From positions 1-27,071 of the forward strand of contig DJVR01000061.1 in assembly GCA_002441285.1 (NCBI GenBank): a stretch of DNA of 27,071 nt, read 5' to 3'. The translations under genes were made by a program, and so were the position numbers. The notes below the pieces were generated by a model. That model saw nothing but the letters and a program-made list of their open reading frames with translations, searched no databases and was not told where the DNA came from. This document shows positions 8,664 through 16,089 of this stretch, piece after piece. Source of the stretch: Candidatus Atribacteria bacterium UBA6251. Its GTDB lineage: Bacteria; Atribacterota; Phoenicimicrobiia; Phoenicimicrobiales; Phoenicimicrobiaceae. The stretch's first letter is position 1, and each line of letters starts with the position of its first letter.

Positions 8664-9203
8664 TTGAGTTTTAATATCCAAGAAATTTCTATTTTGATCT
8701 TTGCTGTTAGTGTAATTTTAGTCTATACCATTATTAAGGTATATAATTTTATTAGAATTAGAAAAATACAGAAAAGATTTAATAAAGGTAGAAAAGCAGA
8801 AAAAGCAGCTGAGAAAATTTTAACTAAAAATGGCTATACTATAATAGAAACCCAGAAGAGTAAGTCGCTTCTGGTTACTATTGGAGATAAGCTACATCAC
8901 TATATAGTCAGGATCGATTATCTGGTAAAAAAAAGAGGTAAAATATATGTAGTAGAAGTAAAAAGTGGAGACAAGATTCCTTATATTACCAATCGAGAAA
9001 CTAGAAGACAGATGTTAGAATATTATCTAGCCTTTCAACCCCGAGGTATTCTTCTACTAAATATGAAAAATAAAAGTATTTCGGAAGTACGTTTTCAATT
9101 TGAAAGTATCACTGCTAGATGGTTAACTCGTCTTCTATATTTTGTCTTAGGAATTATCTTTACTTATATTTTGCAATATTTTTTAGGTGAGGGATGGAAA
9201 TGA
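8664..9203 (+). CDS. Membrane-tethered PDDEXK nuclease-like protein
   Basis: No named family is certain. The 179-residue protein has a hydrophobic helix at each end (about residues 6-28 and 157-174) and a soluble core between. The core carries a restriction-endonuclease-like signature: D85 in RIDYLV, then E98 and K100 in YVVEVKSG, which gives D-x12-E-x-K, with the helix KGRKAEKAAEKIL (41-53) upstream as in YraN- and Holliday-resolvase-like members. This suggests a metal-dependent DNA or RNA cleaving or binding fold held at the membrane. Start is TTG (8664) with GGAGTGG 6 bases upstream. It overlaps the NAD kinase gene by a few bases, so the two are translationally coupled. The fold is inferred; activity and substrate are unknown. 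Confidence 0.65.
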   Translation: MSFNIQEISILIFAVSVILVYTIIKVYNFIRIRKIQKRFNKGRKAEKAAEKILTKNGYTIIETQKSKSLLVTIGDKLHHYIVRIDYLVKKRGKIYVVEVKSGDKIPYITNRETRRQMLEYYLAFQPRGILLLNMKNKSISEVRFQFESITARWLTRLLYFVLGIIFTYILQYFLGEGWK

Positions 9204-10126
9204 AATTAAAAAGTATAGGATTAGTGGTAAATTACCAGAAAGAAAAGGCCGAAGAGACAGTTAATTATTTAGTCGAATGGTTTAGAACAAAAAATATAAA
9301 AGTTTATGTCGAAGGTTTTAGCGATAAACATTTAAATCAGAAAGGTTTACATTATGAGGTAGAAGAATTCCTTTCTACCGTAGATTTAGTTTTATCCTTG
9401 GGAGGAGATGGAACTCTCCTGCGCACTGCCAGAATAGCGACCTTAAAAGATCTTCCAATATTGGGAATAAATTTGGGAGGATTAGGATTTTTAACTCAAG
9501 TTAGAATAGAAGAGCTGGAACAATATTTAGTTAAGCTATATCAAGGAAAATATGGACTACAGAAAAGAATGATGTTAGATTGTGTGATAAAGAGAAAAGA
9601 GAAAAAAATTAAAAAATTTATAGCTCTTAATGATGTGGTTATTGGTAAAGGAGCTTACGCCAGAATTATCAGCCTGGCTACCTATGTCCATAGTGATTAT
9701 GTGATAACTTATTCTGCTGATGGGTTAGTGATTTCTACTTCTACCGGTTCTACTGCCTATTCTCTATCTGCTGGAGGACCTATTGTTCACCCTTCTATTG
9801 ATTCTATAATTCTTACTCCTATTTGCCCACATACCCTTTCTGCGCGCCCCTTAATTATTGGCAAAAATGATGAGGTGAAGGTTATCTTAGAAACAGAAGA
9901 AGAAGAAGTGATGGTGACTGTCGATGGTCAGGAGGGGTTTATCATCGAAGCTCAAGATGAAGTATGGATAAAAAAATCTTCTCACCAAGCTAAATTAATC
10001 ACTTTTAAAGAAAGTAATTTTTATACGGTCTTAAGAGAAAAGTTAAGATGGAGTGGACAAGTCAATTCACCCTTGCAGGAGGAAAAAAGTAGAATTAAAA
10101 TAAGTTCAAAAAAGAAGGATAGGTAA
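9200..10126 (+). CDS. nadK: NAD kinase
   Basis: This cytosolic enzyme phosphorylates NAD+ to NADP+ using ATP or polyphosphate. Numbered from the first ATG (9194), the GGDG motif is at residues 70-73 (LSLGGDGTLLRTAR), followed by LGINLGGLGFLT, the substrate-binding ND pair at N146-D147 (ALNDVVIGKG), and the glycine-rich TGSTAYSLSAGGP at 184-196. I prefer the second ATG at 9200 because AGGTGA (9185-9190) lies 9 bases before it but only 3 bases before the ATG at 9194; the product would be 308 rather than 310 residues. The gene overlaps the upstream membrane nuclease-like gene and is followed by recN after 11 bases, forming one operon with tlyA. Confidence 0.95.
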   Translation: MKLKSIGLVVNYQKEKAEETVNYLVEWFRTKNIKVYVEGFSDKHLNQKGLHYEVEEFLSTVDLVLSLGGDGTLLRTARIATLKDLPILGINLGGLGFLTQVRIEELEQYLVKLYQGKYGLQKRMMLDCVIKRKEKKIKKFIALNDVVIGKGAYARIISLATYVHSDYVITYSADGLVISTSTGSTAYSLSAGGPIVHPSIDSIILTPICPHTLSARPLIIGKNDEVKVILETEEEEVMVTVDGQEGFIIEAQDEVWIKKSSHQAKLITFKESNFYTVLREKLRWSGQVNSPLQEEKSRIKISSKKKDR

Positions 10127-10137
10127 ACTATTTAGTT

Positions 10138-11856
10138 ATGTTGTTTCAATTAAATATAAAGAATATTGCATTAATTAAAGAATTAAATATTGAATTTGAT
10201 CAGGGATTAAATGTTTTAACTGGAGAGACTGGAGCGGGAAAATCAATTATTATTGAGGCAATAAATTTAATTCTGGGGAGTAGTGCTCATAGTGATTTAA
10301 TTCGCTCAGGAGAAGACAGTCTGGTAGTAGAGGCTTTATTTCATTTGTCTCCGGTTGAGAAAATACCTATTAATCATCTTCAATCAGCTATAAAATTAGT
10401 AGATGAGCAGGGCTATTTAATTATTCGGAGAGAGATTAATCGAAGTGGAAGAAATAAATGCTGGATTAATCAGAACTTAACTAACCTTTCTCTGCTACAG
10501 GAAGTAGGTAATTATTTGATCGATTTGCATGGTCAACATAGTCATCAATATCTTTTAGATTCCTCTCGACATATTGATATTATAGATAGCCTGGGAGAGG
10601 AGAAAGTACACGCATATCGGAAGGAATTATTTAATGGTTATAAATCTTGGCGCGAAAAGAAAAAAAAATTAACTCACTTAGTTCAGGAAAGACAGGGGAA
10701 TTTAAAAAGGATTGGTTTTTTAAAGTTTCAATTAGAAGAAATCGATAAAGCATCCTTACAAAAAGATGAAGATAAGATCTTAGAAGAAGAGGAAAGAGTA
10801 TTGCGGAATGCTGAGAAGATAATAGAAAGGATGGGGAAAGCGGTTTATATCCTTTATGAAGGTGTAATGGAGCATCCTTCTTTACGAGATTCTTTAAATG
10901 AAATAGTAAAAAGTTTTGGAGAGATTTCTTCTTTAGATCATAAAATCGAAGAAATGAGAGAAAAACTAAAAGAGATTAAATTACAACTCGATGACTTAGT
11001 TTATGAGATGGAAAATTATAAGGATAAGATTGAATTAAATACTCAGAGATTAAAAGAAGTCGAGGAGAGGTTAAACCTGATTAATAATTTAAAAAATAAA
11101 TACGGAGACAGTATTGAAGAAATTTTAAAATATCGGGAAACAATCTATCAGGAGTTAAAGTCTATTGATTATAGTGAAGAAGAAATAGAAATTTTGAGGG
11201 TAGAAATAAATGAATTAACGCGCCAAATCTCAGAGATTTGCCTTGAGTTAAGTTTAGAGAGAAAAAAAATTTCCCAAAAATTAGAGGAGAAGGTAGTCCA
11301 GGAGCTGGATGATTTGAATATGAAAAAGTGTAGCTTTAAGGTAAATATTCAGCAAGCGACAGATCCAGAAGGAATAAAGATCGATGATACTTACTATAGG
11401 ATTAGTTCTAAAGGTATAGACCAGATTGAATTTTTAATCTCTCCCAATCCTGGAGAGCAATTAAAACCACTATCCCGAATTATTTCTGGTGGAGAAGTCT
11501 CTAGGGTTATGCTAGCTTTAAAATCTATCCTTGCTCAGGTAGATCAGGTTCCTACTTTAATCTTTGATGAGATTGATAGTGGAGTGGGGGCAAGGTTAGG
11601 GGAAGTTATTGCTCAAAAATTAAAAAATATTTCTCAAAATAGACAGGTAATCTGTGTGACCCATCTCCCTCAGATAGCCTGTAGGGCAAAAAAACATTTC
11701 TATGTGGAAAAATATAGTAAAAATAATCAAACCCACCTTAGTATTGGTGAATTGAGTGGAGAGAATCGGGTTCAAGAGATTGCCCGTATGTTGGATGGGA
11801 ATCAGATTAACAATATTTCTCTTCGTCATGCCCAGGAAATGTTGGAAAGAGAATAG
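10138..11856 (+). CDS. recN: DNA repair protein RecN
   Basis: RecN is an SMC-like ATPase that acts in recombinational repair of double-strand breaks. The 572-residue length is usual. Walker A is GETGAGKS (residues 29-36) after the typical N-terminus LFQLNIKNIALIKEL. Long coiled-coil stretches (about residues 150-360, rich in Glu, Lys and Leu) separate the two ATPase halves. The ABC signature is ISGGEVSRVMLALKSIL, and Walker B is TLIFDEIDSGVGA (about 473-485), followed by the VICVTHLPQIA block. The ribosome site is poor (no clear GGAGG before ATG 10138), so expression may depend on coupling with nadK 11 bases upstream. The gene order with tlyA and nadK is conserved across many bacteria. Confidence 0.97.
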   Translation: MLFQLNIKNIALIKELNIEFDQGLNVLTGETGAGKSIIIEAINLILGSSAHSDLIRSGEDSLVVEALFHLSPVEKIPINHLQSAIKLVDEQGYLIIRREINRSGRNKCWINQNLTNLSLLQEVGNYLIDLHGQHSHQYLLDSSRHIDIIDSLGEEKVHAYRKELFNGYKSWREKKKKLTHLVQERQGNLKRIGFLKFQLEEIDKASLQKDEDKILEEEERVLRNAEKIIERMGKAVYILYEGVMEHPSLRDSLNEIVKSFGEISSLDHKIEEMREKLKEIKLQLDDLVYEMENYKDKIELNTQRLKEVEERLNLINNLKNKYGDSIEEILKYRETIYQELKSIDYSEEEIEILRVEINELTRQISEICLELSLERKKISQKLEEKVVQELDDLNMKKCSFKVNIQQATDPEGIKIDDTYYRISSKGIDQIEFLISPNPGEQLKPLSRIISGGEVSRVMLALKSILAQVDQVPTLIFDEIDSGVGARLGEVIAQKLKNISQNRQVICVTHLPQIACRAKKHFYVEKYSKNNQTHLSIGELSGENRVQEIARMLDGNQINNISLRHAQEMLERE

Positions 11857-11905
11857 CTAAATAGTTAGTTATATTGTATTCTAAAATAAATAAACAGGTT
11901 TTTCT

Positions 11906-13378
11906 ATGATTTCCAGAAAGAACGATCAAAATAATAAAAAGTGGTTAAAAGAAATTGCTAATCAAAAAGAGATTCTTAGTACTCTAAAGGCTATTATTCG
12001 CTCTACCGATGACGCCATATCAGTAGTAGATGAAAATGGCTTACATACTATTATTAACCCCGCTTATACTCGTTTAACCGGATTAACCGAAGAAGATGTA
12101 ATTGGTAAACCACCTACTATTGATATCGCTGATGGGAATGAGAGTATGCACTTAAAAGTACAGAGAACCGGGATCCCAGTACATGGAGTGAGAATGCGGG
12201 TAGGACCTAATAAAAAAGAAGTTATTGTGAATGTAGCTCCGGTAATAGTTGATGGAATACAAAAGGGGAGCGTAGCGGTGATTCATGATGTCTCAGAAAT
12301 AGAATCATTGACTGCGGAATTAAATCGGGTAAAAGAGAGAGTTCGTCATTTAGAATCGAAATATACTTTTGAAGATATTATTGGAAAAAGTCGAGCAATG
12401 ATTATTGCAAAAGAGCAGGCTCAAAAAGCATCCCAGACTCCTGCTACCGTATTATTACAGGGAGAGAGTGGAACCGGTAAGGAACTCTTTGCCCATGCTA
12501 TTCACCATGCCAGTAATCGGAGAAATAAACAATTTATAAGGGTTAATTGTTCAGCTTTAGTCGATACCTTACTAGAGAGTGAGCTCTTTGGTTATGAAGG
12601 TGGTTCTTTTACTGGCGCTCAAAAGGCTGGACGGAAAGGTTTATTTGAAGAAGCAGATAAAGGTACAATTTTTTTAGATGAGATAGGAGTAATGAGTCTG
12701 AACCTTCAAGCAAAACTCTTACGGGTACTTCAAGAAAAAGAGATTACTCGAGTGGGGGGTAGAAAAGCAATTAATGTTGATGTAAGAGTTATTTCTGCTA
12801 CTAATATTAATCTAAAAAATGCAGTTAGGCAAGGAAGATTCAGAGAAGATCTTTATTATCGTTTATATGTCATTCCTATCTATATTCCTCCTTTAAGAGA
12901 GAGAAAAGAAGATATACCCCTTCTGGTAAATAATCTGATTAGAAAATATAATCAGGATTTTGGGAGGAATGTGCGGGGGACTTTACCGGGAACTTTAAAG
13001 ATTTTAGAAGAATATTATTGGCCTGGGAATGTAAGAGAATTGGAAAATGTTATTGAGCGGTCAATGATTAATATGAAATTAAATGAAGAAATGATTGCTC
13101 CCAAACATATTCCTCCATTGGTAGAGATAAATGAAAAGGAAGAAAAAGAAGAAATAAAAAAGGTAGGTTTAAATCATCTCCATTTCTTTGAATCAGATAA
13201 AGAAAAAGAAAACCTCAAAGAAGTAAAGCATAGTGTGGAAAAAGCAATAATTCTGGAGGCTTTAAAAGTTTCAGAGGGTAATCATTTAAAGGCAGCACAA
13301 AAACTCGGAATTAGTGTAAGAAGTCTTTATTATAAAATTAAAAAATACGATATTCATAGGTACTATGACTATAAGTAA
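11906..13378 (+). CDS. PAS-containing sigma-54 dependent activator (BkdR-like)
   Basis: This 490-residue enhancer-binding protein activates sigma-54 RNA polymerase. A PAS sensor domain covers about residues 22-130 (STDDAISVVDENGLHTIIN; VIHDVSEIE), followed by a short coiled coil (131-150) and an AAA+ domain at about 155-385. Walker A is GESGTGKE (186-193), the sigma-54 contact loop is GSFTGA (233-238, a Ser variant of GAFTGA), Walker B is TIFLDE (254-259), and the arginine-finger region is FREDLYYRL. The C-terminal Fis-type HTH is at about 456-478 (NHLKAAQKLGISVRSLYYK). There is no response-regulator receiver domain, so the PAS domain probably senses a small ligand. It lies immediately upstream of a sigma-54 promoter and an acyl-CoA/ptb-buk operon, as BkdR does in Bacillus. 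That functional assignment is inference from context. The ribosome site is weak (CAGG). Confidence 0.9.
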   Translation: MISRKNDQNNKKWLKEIANQKEILSTLKAIIRSTDDAISVVDENGLHTIINPAYTRLTGLTEEDVIGKPPTIDIADGNESMHLKVQRTGIPVHGVRMRVGPNKKEVIVNVAPVIVDGIQKGSVAVIHDVSEIESLTAELNRVKERVRHLESKYTFEDIIGKSRAMIIAKEQAQKASQTPATVLLQGESGTGKELFAHAIHHASNRRNKQFIRVNCSALVDTLLESELFGYEGGSFTGAQKAGRKGLFEEADKGTIFLDEIGVMSLNLQAKLLRVLQEKEITRVGGRKAINVDVRVISATNINLKNAVRQGRFREDLYYRLYVIPIYIPPLRERKEDIPLLVNNLIRKYNQDFGRNVRGTLPGTLKILEEYYWPGNVRELENVIERSMINMKLNEEMIAPKHIPPLVEINEKEEKEEIKKVGLNHLHFFESDKEKENLKEVKHSVEKAIILEALKVSEGNHLKAAQKLGISVRSLYYKIKKYDIHRYYDYK

Positions 13379-13464
13379 AAAAAGAAAAAAATTTTTAGAA
13401 ATAATTTTAAGTTATTCTAAAGGTAAAACCAGAGCAGAGAAATTTTGTGCTGAATTGTAAAATA

Positions 13465-13500
13465 TTGCATAAAAATGACGTTTATTGCATTTTATTGCAA
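13465..13500 (+). promoter_or_regulatory. Candidate upstream activator sites (TTGCA repeats)
   Basis: TTGCA occurs at 13465-13469, 13485-13489 and 13495-13499, that is at 20- and 10-base steps, on one face of the helix. The last two form an exact inverted repeat TTGCA-N6-TGCAA (13485-13500). They lie about 95-130 bases upstream of the -24 element, the usual place for enhancer sites of sigma-54 activators. The binding protein is presumably the product of the gene just upstream; this is inference. Confidence 0.55.
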
Positions 13501-13537
13501 ATACAAAATTAAAAACTGTTTTCTATATTTTCTGAAC

Positions 13538-13575
13538 GGTGATCTTTTAAGGGTAAAAGATTACCTTTATTTTTT
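13538..13575 (+). terminator. Terminator-like hairpin between regulator and sigma-54 promoter
   Basis: GGTGATCTTTT (13538-13548) and AAAAGATTACC (13555-13565) form an 11-bp stem (one G-U pair in RNA) with a 6-base loop, followed by TTTATTTTTTAT. It would end the regulator transcript 160 bases after its stop codon. Because it lies between the TTGCA repeats and the promoter, the dyad might instead be a protein-binding site. Confidence 0.6.
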
Positions 13576-13592
13576 ATCCTTTCTTTTTAGAA

Positions 13593-13609
13593 TTGGTATA
13601 AAAATTGCT
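13593..13609 (+). promoter_or_regulatory. Sigma-54 promoter (-24/-12) of the amino-acid fermentation operon
   Basis: TTGGTATA-AAAA-TTGCT fits the sigma-54 consensus YTGGYAYR-N4-TTGCW at every position, with GG at 13595-13596 and GC at 13607-13608 in the required spacing. The start of transcription would be near 13620. The gene immediately upstream encodes a sigma-54 activator, which strongly supports the call. The leader to the first gene is about 225 bases. Confidence 0.85.
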
Positions 13610-13619
13610 TATATAAATA

Positions 13620-13845
13620 TTGGGAGCTTTTTTAGAAGTAAGGGTTTAATATAAGTAAACTACTTTTAAGATTTAACAACAATGGGTATTAAGTGTAAAT
13701 AAATAGATATGAATAATATTTATTGAGAAAAATAATCAAATAAAATATTCAGATTTTATAACAATTTTTAAAGGAGGGATGTATAAATTATTAAAAAATA
13801 GAAGGAAAACAATAAATTTTCTTGAAAATATAAAAGGAGAAAAAA
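13620..13845 (+). other. Long untranslated leader of the fermentation operon
   Basis: This AT-rich leader contains a weak hairpin (AAGTA 13636-13640 with TACTT 13661-13665, and TTTA 13645-13648 with TAAA 13656-13659). It also contains a strong but orphan ribosome-site-like AAAGGAGGG (13770-13778) directly abutting an ATG at 13779. The 27-codon frame from that ATG overlaps the aminotransferase start out of frame. The spacing of one base is too short for normal initiation, so I do not call it a gene. I recognise no known riboswitch. Confidence 0.4.
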
Positions 13846-15057
13846 ATGCCAATAAGCACTGAAGAATTTTATTCTATTTTAGCTTCTCGAATGCAGGCTT
13901 CCTCGATAAGAGAAATATTAAAGATTATACAAAGTTCCAAAGTCATTTCCCTGGCTGGTGGTATGCCAGACCCAGCTACTTTTCCTGCAACAGAATTAAA
14001 AATGGTGACTCAGAAAGTATTAACCGAAAATAATGCTCAAGCTTTACAGTATAGCAGTACTGAAGGATTAAAACAATTGAGAGAATTTCTTTTAGATTAT
14101 TTGTTACCAGAAAACAGAAAAGAAACTTTAGAAAATATCATTATTTGTTCAGGCTCTCAACAAGGTTTGGATTTAGTGGGCAAGGTATTATTAGACCCTG
14201 GCGATATAGTGATAGTTGAACTTCCCAGTTATTTAGCTGCTTTGAATGCTTTCCATAGTTATGGTGGAGAAACGGTAGGCATTCCTATGGATGATGAAGG
14301 AATGAAGATGGGATGTTTAAGAGAGACTTTAAACCAACTCTCTAAGGACGGGAAAAAGGTTAAGTTTATCTATACAATTTCAAATTTTCAAAATCCGGCG
14401 GGAGTAACTCTATCTTTAGTCAGAAGAAAAGAGCTCCTTGTAATTGCCCGAGAATTTAATCTCTTTATTCTTGAAGACAATCCTTATGAAAAGATCAGAT
14501 TTGAAGGAGAAGCCATACCCTCAATTTATTCTCTAGATGAAGATGATAGGGTTATCAGTTTGGGGACTTTTTCTAAAATTCTATGTCCCGGCTTACGAAT
14601 GGCCTGGATTATAGGTAATAAGAAAATTATAGAAAAAATAGTAATTATGAAACAAGCTACTGATTTATGTTCTCCCATTTTAAACCAGCTGATTGTTAAT
14701 AAATATTGTCGTAACTATGATCTGGATAAGAATATTGCCTCGAATGTGGAAATTTATCGTCAAAAGAAAGATGTAATGTTAAAGGCATTAAATAAATATT
14801 TCCCTGCGGAGGCTACCTGGACCAAGCCAGAAGGAGGATTTTTTGTTTTTGCTACCTTACCGGAATATATAGATACCGATGAGATGTTTATGGATTCCAT
14901 TAAGGCAGAAGTAGCTTATGTAAGTGGTTCTCCATTTTTTGCGAATGGCAAAGGAAAGAATACTATGCGACTGTCTTTCTGTTACCCCAGTAAAGAAGAT
15001 ATTGAAGAAGGGATTAGGAGATTAGGTGGGGTGATCAAAGATAGAATCAGAAAATAA
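13846..15057 (+). CDS. PLP-dependent aminotransferase, class I fold (amino acid to 2-oxoacid)
   Basis: This cytosolic PLP enzyme (403 residues) belongs to the fold-type I family that includes LysN/2-aminoadipate, valine and aromatic aminotransferases. The PLP lysine is K244 in SLGTFSKILCPGLRMAW. Other PLP contacts are N183 (FQNPAG), D211 and Y214 (LEDNPY), and the substrate-carboxylate arginine is in MRLSFCYPS near the C-terminus. The substrate-binding N-terminal segment contains SLAGGMPDPATFP, typical of this subgroup. The start has AAAGGAG 6 bases upstream. As the first gene of a ptb-buk-vor operon it most likely converts branched-chain or similar amino acids into 2-oxoacids for the ferredoxin oxidoreductase. 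Substrate specificity cannot be read from sequence. The enzyme family is certain; the role is inferred from the operon. Confidence 0.9.
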   Translation: MPISTEEFYSILASRMQASSIREILKIIQSSKVISLAGGMPDPATFPATELKMVTQKVLTENNAQALQYSSTEGLKQLREFLLDYLLPENRKETLENIIICSGSQQGLDLVGKVLLDPGDIVIVELPSYLAALNAFHSYGGETVGIPMDDEGMKMGCLRETLNQLSKDGKKVKFIYTISNFQNPAGVTLSLVRRKELLVIAREFNLFILEDNPYEKIRFEGEAIPSIYSLDEDDRVISLGTFSKILCPGLRMAWIIGNKKIIEKIVIMKQATDLCSPILNQLIVNKYCRNYDLDKNIASNVEIYRQKKDVMLKALNKYFPAEATWTKPEGGFFVFATLPEYIDTDEMFMDSIKAEVAYVSGSPFFANGKGKNTMRLSFCYPSKEDIEEGIRRLGGVIKDRIRK

Positions 15058-15140
15058 TTAATTCAGTGAAAGATGTTTAAATTAATCAATGGATAAATTA
15101 TAAAATAAGGATTTAATCCCTAATAATAAGGAGAAAAAAT

Positions 15141-16049
15141 ATGTTAAGAACCTTTAAAGAGGTTTTAGAAAAAGCCAGGGAGTTTGGTCCCAAAAAGATG
15201 GCAGTAGCAGCACCACAAACAGAAGATGTCCTGGAAGCAGTTGAAACAGCCCGCAAGGAAGGTTTAGCTGATTCTATATTAATTGGCGACAAGGTAGAAA
15301 TTATCCGAGTAGCCGAAAAGATGAATATAAATCTGGGAAATTATGAATTAATTGATCAACCAGATAAGACTTTAACTGCTAAGCTGGCAGTAGAATTAGT
15401 AAGTACTAAAAAGGCTTCTCTTTTAATGAAAGGGATGATGGGCACTGCTAGATTATTAAAGGCGGCTTTAGATAAAGAGGTTGGATTAAGAACCAATCGT
15501 TTATTGAGCCATGTTTATACCCTGGAGATTAAAACATATCCACGTTTACTAACTATGACCGATGGGGCAATGAATATTAATCCGGATTTAAATCAAAAGG
15601 CACAGATTATTCAGAATGCAATAGATTATGCCCGGGCATTGGGGATTGAAAAACCTAAAATCGCGGTTTTGGCAGCACTGGAGTTAGTTAATCCGGATAT
15701 GCCTGCTACCATTGATGCAGCCTCTCTGGCCAAGATGAGTGAACGAGGACAGATAGTTGGTGGTATAGTGGATGGTCCTTTAGCCTTTGATAATGCTATT
15801 TCTCGAGAATCAGCCCGACATAAGGGTATTGATAGTGTAGTAGCTGGTGAGGTAGATATTGTGGTAGTACCCAATATTGAAACTGGAAATGTCTTTGCCA
15901 AGGCTCTAGTTTATCTAGCTCAAGCTATGCCTGCTGGATTGGTAGTTGGTGCAAAAGCTCCGGTAGTTTTGACTTCTCGAGCAGATTCTTCTCGCTCCAA
16001 ATTATATTCCATTGCTTTAGGTGTATTAATGGATGAATTGAAAAAATAA
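15141..16049 (+). CDS. ptb: Phosphate butyryltransferase (phosphotransacylase)
   Basis: This cytosolic enzyme of the phosphate acetyl/butyryltransferase family swaps CoA for phosphate on a short or branched acyl-CoA, giving acyl phosphate. The 302-residue length is typical for Ptb. Recognisable family blocks are GLADSILIGD (about residue 41), LLMKGMMGTARLLKAALDKE, LLSHVYTLE, LLTMTDGAMNINPDL, and VAGEVDIVVVPNIETGN near residue 235. The last block, with its PNIxxGN sequence, is characteristic of the phosphotransacylase fold. The start has AAGGAG upstream. It is followed 40 bases later by buk, its usual partner. With Vor downstream, the likely substrates are isobutyryl-, isovaleryl- or 2-methylbutyryl-CoA, as in Bacillus bkd; butyryl-CoA remains possible. 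Confidence 0.93.
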   Translation: MLRTFKEVLEKAREFGPKKMAVAAPQTEDVLEAVETARKEGLADSILIGDKVEIIRVAEKMNINLGNYELIDQPDKTLTAKLAVELVSTKKASLLMKGMMGTARLLKAALDKEVGLRTNRLLSHVYTLEIKTYPRLLTMTDGAMNINPDLNQKAQIIQNAIDYARALGIEKPKIAVLAALELVNPDMPATIDAASLAKMSERGQIVGGIVDGPLAFDNAISRESARHKGIDSVVAGEVDIVVVPNIETGNVFAKALVYLAQAMPAGLVVGAKAPVVLTSRADSSRSKLYSIALGVLMDELKK

Positions 16050-16089
16050 TTTTGAAGTAAAAGAAGTTTTGATAAGGAGAGCTAAGTCA

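Noticed and set aside
10126..11876. Similar AT-rich segments (TAAACTATTTAGTTAT and TAAATAGTTAGTTAT) flanking recN, possibly direct repeats of a mobile unit
   Set aside because: They are short, imperfect and AT-rich, and recN is a core gene in a conserved neighbourhood; chance is the simpler explanation.
13779..13862. A 27-codon gene behind AAAGGAGGG in the operon leader
   Set aside because: There is no spacing between the ribosome-site-like sequence and the ATG, and the peptide has no recognisable features; kept only as a leader observation.
16069..16089. TTG start for buk that would add seven residues
   Set aside because: The AAGGAGA ribosome site lies inside this stretch and points to GTG 16090, which also gives the usual kinase length.
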